Of a stretch of DNA of 64,000 nucleotides, positions 18,485-26,175 are shown in pieces (the stretch's first letter is position 1; every line of letters begins with the position of its first letter). Below the pieces are notes generated by a model. It was not told the DNA's origin and ran no database searches. It saw nothing but the letters and a program-made list of their open reading frames with translations. Made by a program: the position numbers and the translations under genes. The stretch covers positions 620,001-684,000 of the forward strand of contig OZ241910.1 in assembly GCA_965203755.1 (NCBI GenBank), read 5' to 3'. The stretch is from UBA6055 sp965203755 (GTDB lineage: Bacteria; Chloroflexota; Anaerolineae; Aggregatilineales; Phototrophicaceae).

Positions 18485-19033
18485 CATGAAACATTTGACC
18501 GTAGCAGACGTAAAGGCATGGCCTGTTTTTTGTTTTCACGCCTCGCTGGCAGCAGACAGTTCTCCTTGATACCTTCAGGGCAATCGCATCAAACTTGCAG
18601 TGGCAAAAAATCAGCCGGCAAAACCGCGGTCTTTTGGTCGCCTTTTGCCGCTTGTTCCATGATACTCTCGTTGAATGGCGCCGGACGCGGCGATTGGGCA
18701 ATGAGACGAGGGGAGCATGATGTTTTCAGTATCCAGGCGGCGCGAAGCGGGACGCATTTCAGATGATTGGCGCCGCCCCTGCGCTTGCCCCAGTCAGAAA
18801 GGGCTTTCGTGATTCAAAAGAATTCATTAAGTGTCTTTTGCTTCATTTTCAGCTGCCAAACTTTGCCGAGTCTCGGCCGTCAAGAAGCCCGCTGCTGCCA
18901 TTTGCTGCCAAAATCAACACACCTGCTGCCATCGCATCGGCATAAAACGCGGCGCTTTAAGGTCGATGCGCTGTGGTTCAGCGTTCAAGCCAGCCGCTTT
19001 GGCGCGATTGTCCTGCCCGAATATCAATCCTTC
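18485..19033. other. Intergenic region between tRNA-Val and the transporter ATPase genes
   Basis: No credible gene is seen here; the short frames lack family resemblance and RBSs. The part 18620-18943 is a copy of a dispersed repeat listed separately. The remainder is unremarkable. Confidence 0.6.
18620..18943 (+). repeat. Dispersed intergenic repeat, copy 1
   Basis: This non-coding segment matches 51987-52216 on the opposite strand, with long shared blocks such as GCGGCGATTGGGC, GAGCATGATGTTTTC, TTTTGCTTCATTTTCAGCTG and GCATCGGCAT. It carries a central piece (~18735-18829) that is absent from the other copy. No transposase or terminal repeats are seen. Confidence 0.75.
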
Positions 19034-19062
19034 TTGACACCTTTTTGTTGATTGTCTACAAT
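19034..19062 (+). promoter_or_regulatory. Promoter with GntR-type operator, transporter ATPase operon
   Basis: TTGACA (19034-19039) and TACAAT (19057-19062) are spaced by 17 bp, a near-consensus sigma70-type promoter. The perfect palindrome ATTGTCTACAAT (19051-19062) covers the -10, so a bound repressor would block RNA polymerase. The same palindrome, with the same position relative to the promoter, is found at 35538-35549. The leader to the GTG/ATG start is only ~9-18 nt. Confidence 0.7.
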
Positions 19063-19077
19063 ATGACAAGATAAACA

Positions 19078-20121
19078 GTGACGAACATGCTTGATAGATC
19101 TCGGTCAAATCACAACATCCTTGAAGTACGCGACCTGCGAACCTACTTTGCCCTTGAAGAAGGCACGCTCAAGGCGGTTGACGGGGTTGATTTCACGATT
19201 GGAGCCAATCAAACCGTCGGCATCATTGGCGAATCCGGCTCGGGCAAGAGTGTGACCGCACAGTCCATCTTGCAGATCGTTCCGCCTCCGGGCTCTATCG
19301 AATCGGGTGAGATCCTTTTGCATCAAAGCGACGGCGCGACGATTGACCTGACCAAACTCAATCCCCGCAGCAAGGAAATCCGCGCTATCCGCGGCAAAGC
19401 CATTTCGATGGTTTTCCAAGAGCCGATGACCAGCCTCTCGCCAGTGCACACCATCGGCTCGCAGATTGTCGAGGCGATCCGGCTGCACATCACCCGCAGC
19501 AAACGGCAGGCAAAAGAACTGGCGCTGGATATGATCAACCGCGTCGGGATTTCTAACCCCAGACAGCGCTTTGACGAATATCCCCATCAATTATCCGGCG
19601 GAATGCGGCAGCGGGCGATGATCGCCATGGCGCTCTCTTGCAGTCCGTCACTCCTGATTGCCGATGAGCCGACCACGGCGCTGGATGTCACCGTGCAGGC
19701 GCAGATTTTGGAATTGATGAAAGAGCTTCAGGAACAGTTTGGCATGGCGATTATGTACATCACCCACGATTTGGGGGTTATCGCCGAAATCGCGGATGAG
19801 GTGAATGTCATGTATTTGGGGCGCGTGGTTGAACGGGCATCCACTGTCGAACTGTTTAAGAACCCATTGCATCCCTACACCCGTCGCCTGCTCAAATCCA
19901 TCCCGCGGCTCGGCGGCCGCGGCCGTGGACGGCTGGATGCCATTCGCGGCAATGTTCCTGTCCCCCTTAATCCGCCGCCGCAGTGCGGCTTTGCATCGCG
20001 CTGCGATGAATTTATCGCCGGCAAATGCGATGCCGCTGTGCCCGCTTTGGTCAATATGGGCAATGAACATGACCTGCGCTGCTACCTGTACAGTGATGAA
20101 AGCGAGCCGGCGCATGCTTGA
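19078..20121 (+). CDS. Oligopeptide-type ABC importer ATPase (DppD/OppD-like)
   Basis: A 347-residue ATPase subunit of an Opp/Dpp-family importer. Walker A GESGSGKS is at 51-58, Q-loop VFQEP at 112-116, signature LSGGMRQR at 172-179 and Walker B LLIADEP at 192-198. The C-terminal oligopeptide/dipeptide extension (HPYTRRLLKSIP and a cysteine cluster CGFASRC ... GKC ... RC) is typical and may hold a 4Fe-4S cluster, as in other DppD/F proteins. It starts at GTG 19078 or ATG 19087; no strong RBS. It overlaps the partner ATPase gene by 8 bp. Related transporters carry oligosaccharides as well as peptides; the operator suggests it serves the sugar island downstream. Confidence 0.9.
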   Translation: MTNMLDRSRSNHNILEVRDLRTYFALEEGTLKAVDGVDFTIGANQTVGIIGESGSGKSVTAQSILQIVPPPGSIESGEILLHQSDGATIDLTKLNPRSKEIRAIRGKAISMVFQEPMTSLSPVHTIGSQIVEAIRLHITRSKRQAKELALDMINRVGISNPRQRFDEYPHQLSGGMRQRAMIAMALSCSPSLLIADEPTTALDVTVQAQILELMKELQEQFGMAIMYITHDLGVIAEIADEVNVMYLGRVVERASTVELFKNPLHPYTRRLLKSIPRLGGRGRGRLDAIRGNVPVPLNPPPQCGFASRCDEFIAGKCDAAVPALVNMGNEHDLRCYLYSDESEPAHA

Positions 20122-21160
20122 GCCGCAAAACGCTGGGAGCAAGCAAATAGGAGACGTTTTGCTTGAAGTCCGCAGCCTCAAAAAGCACTTTCCCATCGAA
20201 AAAGGCTTTTTCAGAACCGTTCAGGGGCATGTCAAAGCCGTGGATGACGTCAGCTTCACTGTTCACGAGGGCGAGACCTTTGGCCTGGTCGGTGAATCGG
20301 GCAGTGGCAAGACCACGCTTGGGCGCTGCATCGTCCGCGGCATCACCCCAACCGATGGACAGATTTTCTTCCGCCTGCCCGATGGCAGTGAAGTCGATCT
20401 TGCCAGCCTAGACAAGCGCGGTCTGCGGAATGTCCGCCGGCATTTTCACATGATTTTTCAAGACCCGTATGCCTCGCTTGACCCCCGAATGACCGTCCTT
20501 GATATCATCGCCGAACCGATTCGGAACAACAAAATCCTCGCCGATTCCCGCGAAATACAGGAACGGGTCATGGAACTGATGGATGTGGTCGGTTTGGACA
20601 TACGGCATCTCAACCGCTATCCGCACGCTTTCTCTGGCGGGCAGCGGCAGCGCATCGGCATTGCGCGGTCGCTTGCTCCCAATCCGCGCCTCATCGTCTG
20701 CGATGAAGCGGTGTCGGCGCTGGATGTTTCGATCCAGGCACAGATTTTGAACCTGCTTGAGGACTTGCAGGAGCAGTACAACCTGACCTTCCTGTTTATT
20801 GCCCACGACCTGTCAGTTGTCGAACACATCGCAGACCGCGTCGGGGTCATGTATGTCGGGCAGCTGGTCGAAATGGCCAGCACCGAAGCTCTGTTCACCC
20901 GCCCGAAACATCCCTACACCGAAGCCCTGCTGTCGGCTGTGCCGACGACCGACCCCGAAGTTAAAATGGATCGGATTATTTTGCCGGGCGAAGTCGCCAA
21001 CCCGGCCGCCCCGCCTGCCGGCTGTTACTTTCATCCCCGATGTCAATATGCCCGAGACATTTGCAAGACCGACAAGCCACAGTGGACCGAGGTCCAGGTC
21101 GGACATTATGCCGCCTGTCATTTTGCCAAAGAACTGGATTTGCGGGGGGGGGGCGAATAA
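20114..21160 (+). CDS. Oligopeptide-type ABC importer ATPase (DppF/OppF-like)
   Basis: The second ATPase subunit, 348 residues from the ATG at 20114; a longer in-frame reading to 19805 is only a shadow of the upstream gene. Walker A GESGSGKT is at 60-67, signature FSGGQRQR at 173-180 and Walker B LIVCDEAVSALD at 193-204. The C-terminal extension HPYTEALLSAVP and cysteines CYFHPRCQYARDIC match the family. It pairs with the upstream subunit to power the permeases encoded at 29540-31682. A run of ten G (21144-21153) lies just before the stop, so the last residues (RGGGE) are sensitive to a single-base miscount. Confidence 0.9.
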   Translation: MLEPQNAGSKQIGDVLLEVRSLKKHFPIEKGFFRTVQGHVKAVDDVSFTVHEGETFGLVGESGSGKTTLGRCIVRGITPTDGQIFFRLPDGSEVDLASLDKRGLRNVRRHFHMIFQDPYASLDPRMTVLDIIAEPIRNNKILADSREIQERVMELMDVVGLDIRHLNRYPHAFSGGQRQRIGIARSLAPNPRLIVCDEAVSALDVSIQAQILNLLEDLQEQYNLTFLFIAHDLSVVEHIADRVGVMYVGQLVEMASTEALFTRPKHPYTEALLSAVPTTDPEVKMDRIILPGEVANPAAPPAGCYFHPRCQYARDICKTDKPQWTEVQVGHYAACHFAKELDLRGGGE

Positions 21161-21168
21161 TATAGTTT

Positions 21169-21522
21169 ATGGATTTGCTGCTTGCCTTTATCTTGGCATC
21201 CATGATTGCCGCTGCCGTAATCGCCCGTGTGATGGTTTGGTCAACCCATCAGGCATCCTCGGCAGCCATCACGCGCTATTTCAAGTCAGCAGAATATATC
21301 CTGCAACATCACCAACCGCCGCCGGCATGGCATGCTGTTTCCTGGCGCAAAAGAGTTTTCGGTCAATCGCCGTCAGGCGCGGACATGATGGCGCGGCTGG
21401 ACGAGCTTATCCAATTTTTCGAGCACAGCGCCTTCTTTGAAGATGAATGGACGCGCCAGCAGCTTTTGGCGCAGCTGGACGAAGAGCGCCGGAATTGGGA
21501 AGTTTCGCTGTTCGCTGAATAA
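21169..21522 (+). CDS. Small membrane protein of unknown function
   Basis: A 117-residue protein with one N-terminal transmembrane helix (~3-22) and a soluble, acidic C-terminal part rich in Glu, Gln and aromatic residues. No family is recognised and no clear RBS precedes the ATG, 8 bp after the ATPase stop. Its position suggests co-transcription with the transporter ATPases. It converges on the glycosidase-like gene. Confidence 0.55.
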   Translation: MDLLLAFILASMIAAAVIARVMVWSTHQASSAAITRYFKSAEYILQHHQPPPAWHAVSWRKRVFGQSPSGADMMARLDELIQFFEHSAFFEDEWTRQQLLAQLDEERRNWEVSLFAE

Positions 21523-21537
21523 ACGCCTGCCCAATGG

Positions 21538-23328
21538 CTATTCCAGTTTAAGAACAGCCCACATCCCCAGTTCCGCAATAACAGCCGCAGTGCCGGCTTC
21601 GGCGACGCGGCAGTCAAGCGCAATCGGCTCATGGTCGGGTGAATAGAGCGTGGCCGATGAAAAGGTGCGTCCAAGCATACCTTTGGCAATCGTCACTGTG
21701 ACACTGTTCAAAGCCGCATAGCGGTCAGTTTCGGGATTGTAATTGCTGTTCAGCAGGTGGCAAATCAGAGGCGAGTCGGGCATGTTCGGCTTGCGCCGCG
21801 GCAGCGCGGTGACCTCTTCGGCGCCATGCACCTGAATATCGGCGCCAATTTTGTCCAGCAGGTCATCCACATTCGTCCATGTCACCAAACGTTGCCCGCA
21901 GGCTCGCAGCTTCGCCTCTTGTTCTGCTGTCAAATATGAGGGTTCAAAACGCACAACCGCCCGATAGGCTGACAAATCCGCCTCTAACAAATCATCTTGC
22001 ACCCATTCATCGCCAGCAATGATTAAACGATAGGGAAGGCTGGCTTTGGCGAGCGCAATGCTGGCTTTGACCAAATCCGTCTTGGGCGCAGTCCGATTTT
22101 GCCCGCCTAGATGACCGCCGCTCAACTGGTCGCCAAGATACCGCCGCACTGTCTGATTGCTGAATATCAGCGCCACTGATGCAGCCGATTCATACTCATC
22201 AAAAAGTTCGGGATAATCGCGCACAAAATGATACAGAGGTTCATAATCACCGCGTTTGCTGTAATACCAACGGTCCGGCTGGCCTTCAAAGCGCAGCGTC
22301 CACATCTTGACCGGCGCCATAAACACATGACCAAAAGCATAAGCCTGGGCAATCCACAAACGAATATGTCCCGGACGGTCATTGATGCGGCAAGGTTCAA
22401 AGGCGCGCGGAATCCCGGTAATGGCGACCAAACGATTGAGCGCATCCGCCAGTTTGAAGGTGTAAATGGGTTCGGTTGGAAAAATTTCAGTTTCCGGCGG
22501 CTGATATTCCATCTCGTTGGTATAGAAATCATGGGCATCGACCGCATACATGAATTCAGCCCAATAATAAGGCGAGTTGGAACTCATGGGAACATCATCG
22601 CCAAATTCCTGGGCACAGCGCTTGAATTCGCGGAACAGGCCGCTGATTTCCCGCCACTGATAATCAAAGTATTCTTTGGCAAGGGGAATCACCGGCGGGA
22701 AGGCGAGTATTTGGGCGCGGTACTGCTGGTCGGCGATGCCTTGCGCCAGCAAAAACTGGCGGTAGTCAAAGGACGTCAGATCATCAATCGAATGAATCTG
22801 CGAATCCTCCTCGTTCAAATGCGCCTGGAGATACTGGCGGAAGCCCGCCATGCAATGTTCACAGAAGCAGCCGCCATAACGGGCATTCAGCGCCCCAATC
22901 GTCGGGATGGCCGAGTCAATCATTAACCAGTCGCTGCCAGCCTGCATGACCCGCCTAAGCTGATACATCAGATAATGACGATAGCCAGGGGCATTGGTGC
23001 AGTAATGATAGGCTGGATGACCTTTATAGCGATGCGTCCACCAGGTGACGGCCGGCTGGTTATTCAGGTCGCGCACGGTGGATTCCATAAAATTGGAATC
23101 ATAATCAATCATGCCCATCCAGTCGGCATCCAATTCGACGCGCCCTTGAAACTTGGCTTGACAGCGATGGGCTTCATCGACGCCGCGCATCATCTCTTCA
23201 TCGGGCGGCAGTCCGCGGCGGTCGGGCTCGGGCAGAAACCCCCAAGCAAGCGCAGTCGCCCGATAACGGCGATAATCTTCCATGCTGCACGGCCGGGTGA
23301 TAAGCACATCAGAACGTTTAAGTGTCAT
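21538..23328 (-). CDS. TIM-barrel glycoside hydrolase-like protein
   Basis: A 596-residue protein without a signal peptide. The N-terminal ~400 residues look like a (beta/alpha)8 barrel: YHYCTNAPGYRHYLMYQL, then DWLMIDSAIP and the cysteine pair GGCFCEHCMAGF common in GH42-like putative glycosidases, SSNSPYYW, and acidic residues in TNEMEY that may be catalytic. The second half resembles the Rossmann-like trimerisation domain of beta-galactosidase-type enzymes. Family and substrate are not certain. It is the last gene of the minus-strand catabolic operon, with its GAGG RBS overlapping the sulfatase stop codon. Confidence 0.65.
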   Translation of the reverse strand: MTLKRSDVLITRPCSMEDYRRYRATALAWGFLPEPDRRGLPPDEEMMRGVDEAHRCQAKFQGRVELDADWMGMIDYDSNFMESTVRDLNNQPAVTWWTHRYKGHPAYHYCTNAPGYRHYLMYQLRRVMQAGSDWLMIDSAIPTIGALNARYGGCFCEHCMAGFRQYLQAHLNEEDSQIHSIDDLTSFDYRQFLLAQGIADQQYRAQILAFPPVIPLAKEYFDYQWREISGLFREFKRCAQEFGDDVPMSSNSPYYWAEFMYAVDAHDFYTNEMEYQPPETEIFPTEPIYTFKLADALNRLVAITGIPRAFEPCRINDRPGHIRLWIAQAYAFGHVFMAPVKMWTLRFEGQPDRWYYSKRGDYEPLYHFVRDYPELFDEYESAASVALIFSNQTVRRYLGDQLSGGHLGGQNRTAPKTDLVKASIALAKASLPYRLIIAGDEWVQDDLLEADLSAYRAVVRFEPSYLTAEQEAKLRACGQRLVTWTNVDDLLDKIGADIQVHGAEEVTALPRRKPNMPDSPLICHLLNSNYNPETDRYAALNSVTVTIAKGMLGRTFSSATLYSPDHEPIALDCRVAEAGTAAVIAELGMWAVLKLE

Positions 23329-23337
23329 AGAAGGACC

Positions 23338-24984
23338 TCATAATCGGCGAAAGGAGGTGTAATAAGCCCCAAATTCGCGCTGTCCGTCACCATCGGCAAG
23401 CCATGTCTGCACGCTGCATTTCCCCGCCGGCAGTTCCAGCCTGAACCGCGCCGCAGTATCCTGCTCGGAAATTACCTGGGAACAGCTTTCGTTTCCAATT
23501 TGAAGCTCGGCGCTGACGATCCCCATGGGCAGATTCGCCTCGCGTGGATAGGATCGAAGCTCAATGCTGTACAAGCCGGCTTGAACAACGTCAATCATCC
23601 AAAAACCGTTGGCATCATAAGCGGGATTGCCAATCCAGTCCTGCCGCCAGGGCACGCGGCCTTGGGTCGGATGCCAATCCCGCGCCGATAGCAGGCTTGG
23701 ATTTTCCCAGTCGGTTCCTATCGGTATATGGACATATTCCGCAAATGCGCTTTGCAGGCCAGCCCACCACGACTCATATTCCTGGCGCAAGGCGGCCGCA
23801 ACCTGCGGGAAATCCGGCGCGACATCCAATTCCTGGCCTCTGTCGCGCTTCACATCATACAGTTCTTTGCCATTCACCAGCCGCCAATGTCGGTTCATCA
23901 CAGCGCAATGATGCCATTTCTGCGGCTGGTCGGGCTGAAGATGGACAAAGACGGAACGTTCTGGCAAAGCAGCGTTTTCATCTTGCAAATGCGCCGCCAG
24001 ACTCACGCCGTCAAAATCACGCGCCGCGCCGGACTCCAAACGACACAAATCCATCAAAGTGGGTAAAATATCAATATGCGCCGTCAGCGCGGTGATTTTC
24101 CTTGCGGCGGACAAGGCGCGGCGCCAGCGCAGGAAAAAACTGACCTGATGCCCGCCATCATAAATTGAGCCTTTCGCGCCGCGCAAACCGGCGTTATATC
24201 CCTCGCCGGTGATCGGGTCAAAGCCGGCCGCTGTCCCGTGGTCGGCTGTAAAGATGACGATGGTGTTCTCGTCTATGCCGAGCCGCTTCAGCCGCCGAAA
24301 CAGCCGCCCGACATTTTCGTCGAAGTTGGCAATCATGCCATAGAAGTTGGCGCGGTCTTCGGCGATGCCCTGTGCCTTGTATGGCGCGGAATAGGAATCC
24401 GGCACAATAAAGGGGGAATGCATGGCATTGGCGGCCAGATAGACAAAGAAAGGCTGGCGCTGGTCGGCTTCAATGAACTGGAGCGCCGCCTGAAAGAACA
24501 CATCGGTGCAGTAGCCGGCGCACTGTTCAGCCGCGCCATTATGGAAATAGATGTCATCCAGGTAGCTGTTGCCCCAATAATCAGGCAGTTCCCCAACGCC
24601 CCCGCCCCGATGACAAAGCGCTTCGTCAAAGCCGCGGTACCGCGGGGCAAAAGGGTAATTGTCACCCAGATGCCACTTGCCAAACATCGCGGTGCGATAG
24701 CCATTGTCAGAAAAAATATCCGCCATGGTCACAGCATCCGGATGTAGCAGATGCCGTCCATGAATCACATGCCAGACTCCATTGCGGCTGGCGTATTGGC
24801 CGGTCAGCAGAGCGGCCCGCGACGGCGAACACAAGGGGTCGTGATGGTGGCTGTCCAGTTGGACGCTTTCACGCGCCATCCGGTCAAGATGAGGTGTTTT
24901 CAGCGCCGGATTGCCATGACAGGCAATGTCGCCATAACCCTGGTCATCGGTAACAAGCAGTATGACATTGGGACGCTGCGACAT
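23338..24984 (-). CDS. Formylglycine-type sulfatase (arylsulfatase family)
   Basis: A 548-residue S1-type sulfatase hydrolysing sulfate esters. The N-terminal metal motif is VTDDQGYGD (11-19). The active-site signature LCSPSRAALLTG (51-62) has Cys52, which must be converted to formylglycine by a maturase not found in this window. Further ligands are in GKWHLG and TADHGTAAG. The ATG at 24984 has GGAG upstream; the longer reading to 25065 overlaps the neighbouring gene. There is no signal peptide, so the enzyme is predicted to be cytoplasmic, implying that sulfated oligosaccharides are imported first. A C-terminal beta-rich ~100-residue extension may bind carbohydrate. Confidence 0.9.
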   Translation of the reverse strand: MSQRPNVILLVTDDQGYGDIACHGNPALKTPHLDRMARESVQLDSHHHDPLCSPSRAALLTGQYASRNGVWHVIHGRHLLHPDAVTMADIFSDNGYRTAMFGKWHLGDNYPFAPRYRGFDEALCHRGGGVGELPDYWGNSYLDDIYFHNGAAEQCAGYCTDVFFQAALQFIEADQRQPFFVYLAANAMHSPFIVPDSYSAPYKAQGIAEDRANFYGMIANFDENVGRLFRRLKRLGIDENTIVIFTADHGTAAGFDPITGEGYNAGLRGAKGSIYDGGHQVSFFLRWRRALSAARKITALTAHIDILPTLMDLCRLESGAARDFDGVSLAAHLQDENAALPERSVFVHLQPDQPQKWHHCAVMNRHWRLVNGKELYDVKRDRGQELDVAPDFPQVAAALRQEYESWWAGLQSAFAEYVHIPIGTDWENPSLLSARDWHPTQGRVPWRQDWIGNPAYDANGFWMIDVVQAGLYSIELRSYPREANLPMGIVSAELQIGNESCSQVISEQDTAARFRLELPAGKCSVQTWLADGDGQREFGAYYTSFRRL

Positions 24985-25010
24985 GGGCTGTCTCCGATGC
25001 CGGGCAGAAC

Positions 25011-25199
25011 TTACACAAACTGGCCTGACTCGCTGTCGCGTTCCCAGCGAACGATAAAATCCCACGGTTCCTCTATGGCAGCGAGGTCCAAATCATCGCG
25101 CCCCTGCTGTATGACATGGGAACTGTAAGTGGTCACATGGCTCAAGCCCCAACTCAAGCCAGATAGCGGTTCGGTATTGAGCGCCTCGTCGACGCGTCA
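25011..25199 (-). pseudogene. C-terminal remainder of the GH117-like gene after an in-frame TGA
   Basis: Immediately after the TGA at 25199-25197 the same frame stays open for 61 codons to a TAA at 25013-25011. It encodes LSWGLSHV and DFIVRWERD, the family C-terminus (compare ITWGLSHI and FIIRFDCD in the paralogue at 34216-35457). The number of residues between the last shared PP and WGLSH is identical in the paralogue (28 positions) when the stop is counted as one residue, at a site where paralogues have Phe or Tyr. This is a point nonsense mutation, a base-calling error or read-through, not a frameshift. Confidence 0.8.
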
Positions 25200-26096
25200 G
25201 GCGCCAGCGGCTTGGGGCGGGGCGATCACCGTGGATTTTACCTCAAAGTTGATGCCATCAGCGGCAAACTGAATCGTGTTCTTCTCCGGCCCACAGCGGG
25301 TCAGCAAGCCGCCGACGCCGCCGGCATAATTCCAGACCATAATTTCGTGGCCGCTGTTGGAAATCGGATTGAGCGGGGATTTGGCATAGGGGCCAAGCGG
25401 GTCATCGGCAATCGCAGCCCCCCATTTGGATTCCATATTGCTAAAGCCAATGCCTTCGCCCTTGTAGTACAGCCAATATCTGTTTTCCCGAAACAAAAGC
25501 GCCGGGTCATGCACTCGCAGGCTGTCCCAGGTTCCCTTGACGGCGGCCTGTTCCGGATGGGCGCGTTCGTCAACTTCTCCCGATTCGTCCGGCTCGACAA
25601 TCGGGGCGGCGCTCTTTGTCCAGGGTCCATCAGGCGCATCAGCCCATGCAATCGCAATCGATTCCGGCGTGCAACGATAGCTCGGTGAAGTCGTTACCTG
25701 ATACACCAGATAATAGCGGCCCTCATGCGCCAGCGCATCGGGGGTAAAGACGCTGCGCTCGTCATAGCTGCCCTGCGGGCCGCGCTCAACCGCCGGCCCC
25801 TGTTCTTCCCACAGATGACCATCTTCAGAGGTGGCATACCAGACATCGGCCAAGTCCCAGGGGACGGCCGGCAATAGGTCTGTCGCTCGCTCATGCCCCA
25901 CTGGCGGGCAAGGCGGCGCGGCGCGGGTGTACCAGACATAGTAGAGGTCATCGGCGCGGATGATGCAGCTGGGATCGCGGCGGGTTATCCCTTTTTCATA
26001 GCCCAAGCCCTGGATTGGCATATAGCGAAATTTCGTGAACCAGGGATTTTCCTCGTCCGGCCGCTTGAAACGGCGCATGGCCGCGCTTTGAGTCAT
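25197..26096 (-). CDS. GH117-like beta-propeller glycosidase, interrupted by in-frame stop
   Basis: 299 residues before an in-frame TGA; the full frame would reach 25011 (361 residues). Conserved family motifs are RRDPS (39-43), YDERSVFTPD (111-120), DSLRVHDP (191-198) and the catalytic-type NSGHE (247-251), followed by GPEKNTIQFAADGINFE. This pattern matches GH117 alpha-1,3-3,6-anhydro-L-galactosidases, five-bladed propellers acting on agaro- or porphyran-type oligosaccharides. There is no signal peptide. AAAGGAAG lies before the ATG. The catalytic motifs precede the stop, so a truncated protein might fold poorly rather than lack the active site. Confidence 0.75.
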   Translation of the reverse strand: MTQSAAMRRFKRPDEENPWFTKFRYMPIQGLGYEKGITRRDPSCIIRADDLYYVWYTRAAPPCPPVGHERATDLLPAVPWDLADVWYATSEDGHLWEEQGPAVERGPQGSYDERSVFTPDALAHEGRYYLVYQVTTSPSYRCTPESIAIAWADAPDGPWTKSAAPIVEPDESGEVDERAHPEQAAVKGTWDSLRVHDPALLFRENRYWLYYKGEGIGFSNMESKWGAAIADDPLGPYAKSPLNPISNSGHEIMVWNYAGGVGGLLTRCGPEKNTIQFAADGINFEVKSTVIAPPQAAGA

Positions 26097-26110
26097 CGGG
26101 GACTTCCTTT

Positions 26111-26145
26111 GAAAAACACGGCAGCCCGGCCAACGGGCCAGGCCG
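26111..26145 (-). terminator. Hairpin and T-tract after the binding-protein gene (attenuator)
   Basis: On the minus strand a GC-rich stem (26145-26134 with 26128-26119, small internal mismatch) is followed by TGTTTTTC. It sits between the binding-protein stop and the next gene of the operon. Partial termination here would raise binding-protein expression relative to the downstream enzymes, a common arrangement for ABC importers. Confidence 0.55.
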
Positions 26146-26175
26146 CCATGCGAACTTCACTGCGATTCTGCGGGT

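Noticed and set aside
18444..18701. 85-codon minus-strand ORF
   Set aside because: It overlaps tRNA-Val and extends into the dispersed repeat.
19805..20113. N-terminal extension of the second importer ATPase
   Set aside because: It lies within the first ATPase gene in another frame; family homology starts after the ATG at 20114.
25197..25199. Selenocysteine read-through of the TGA in the GH117-like gene
   Set aside because: Paralogues have Phe/Tyr, not Cys, at this site and no redox role is known; a nonsense mutation or sequence error is simpler.
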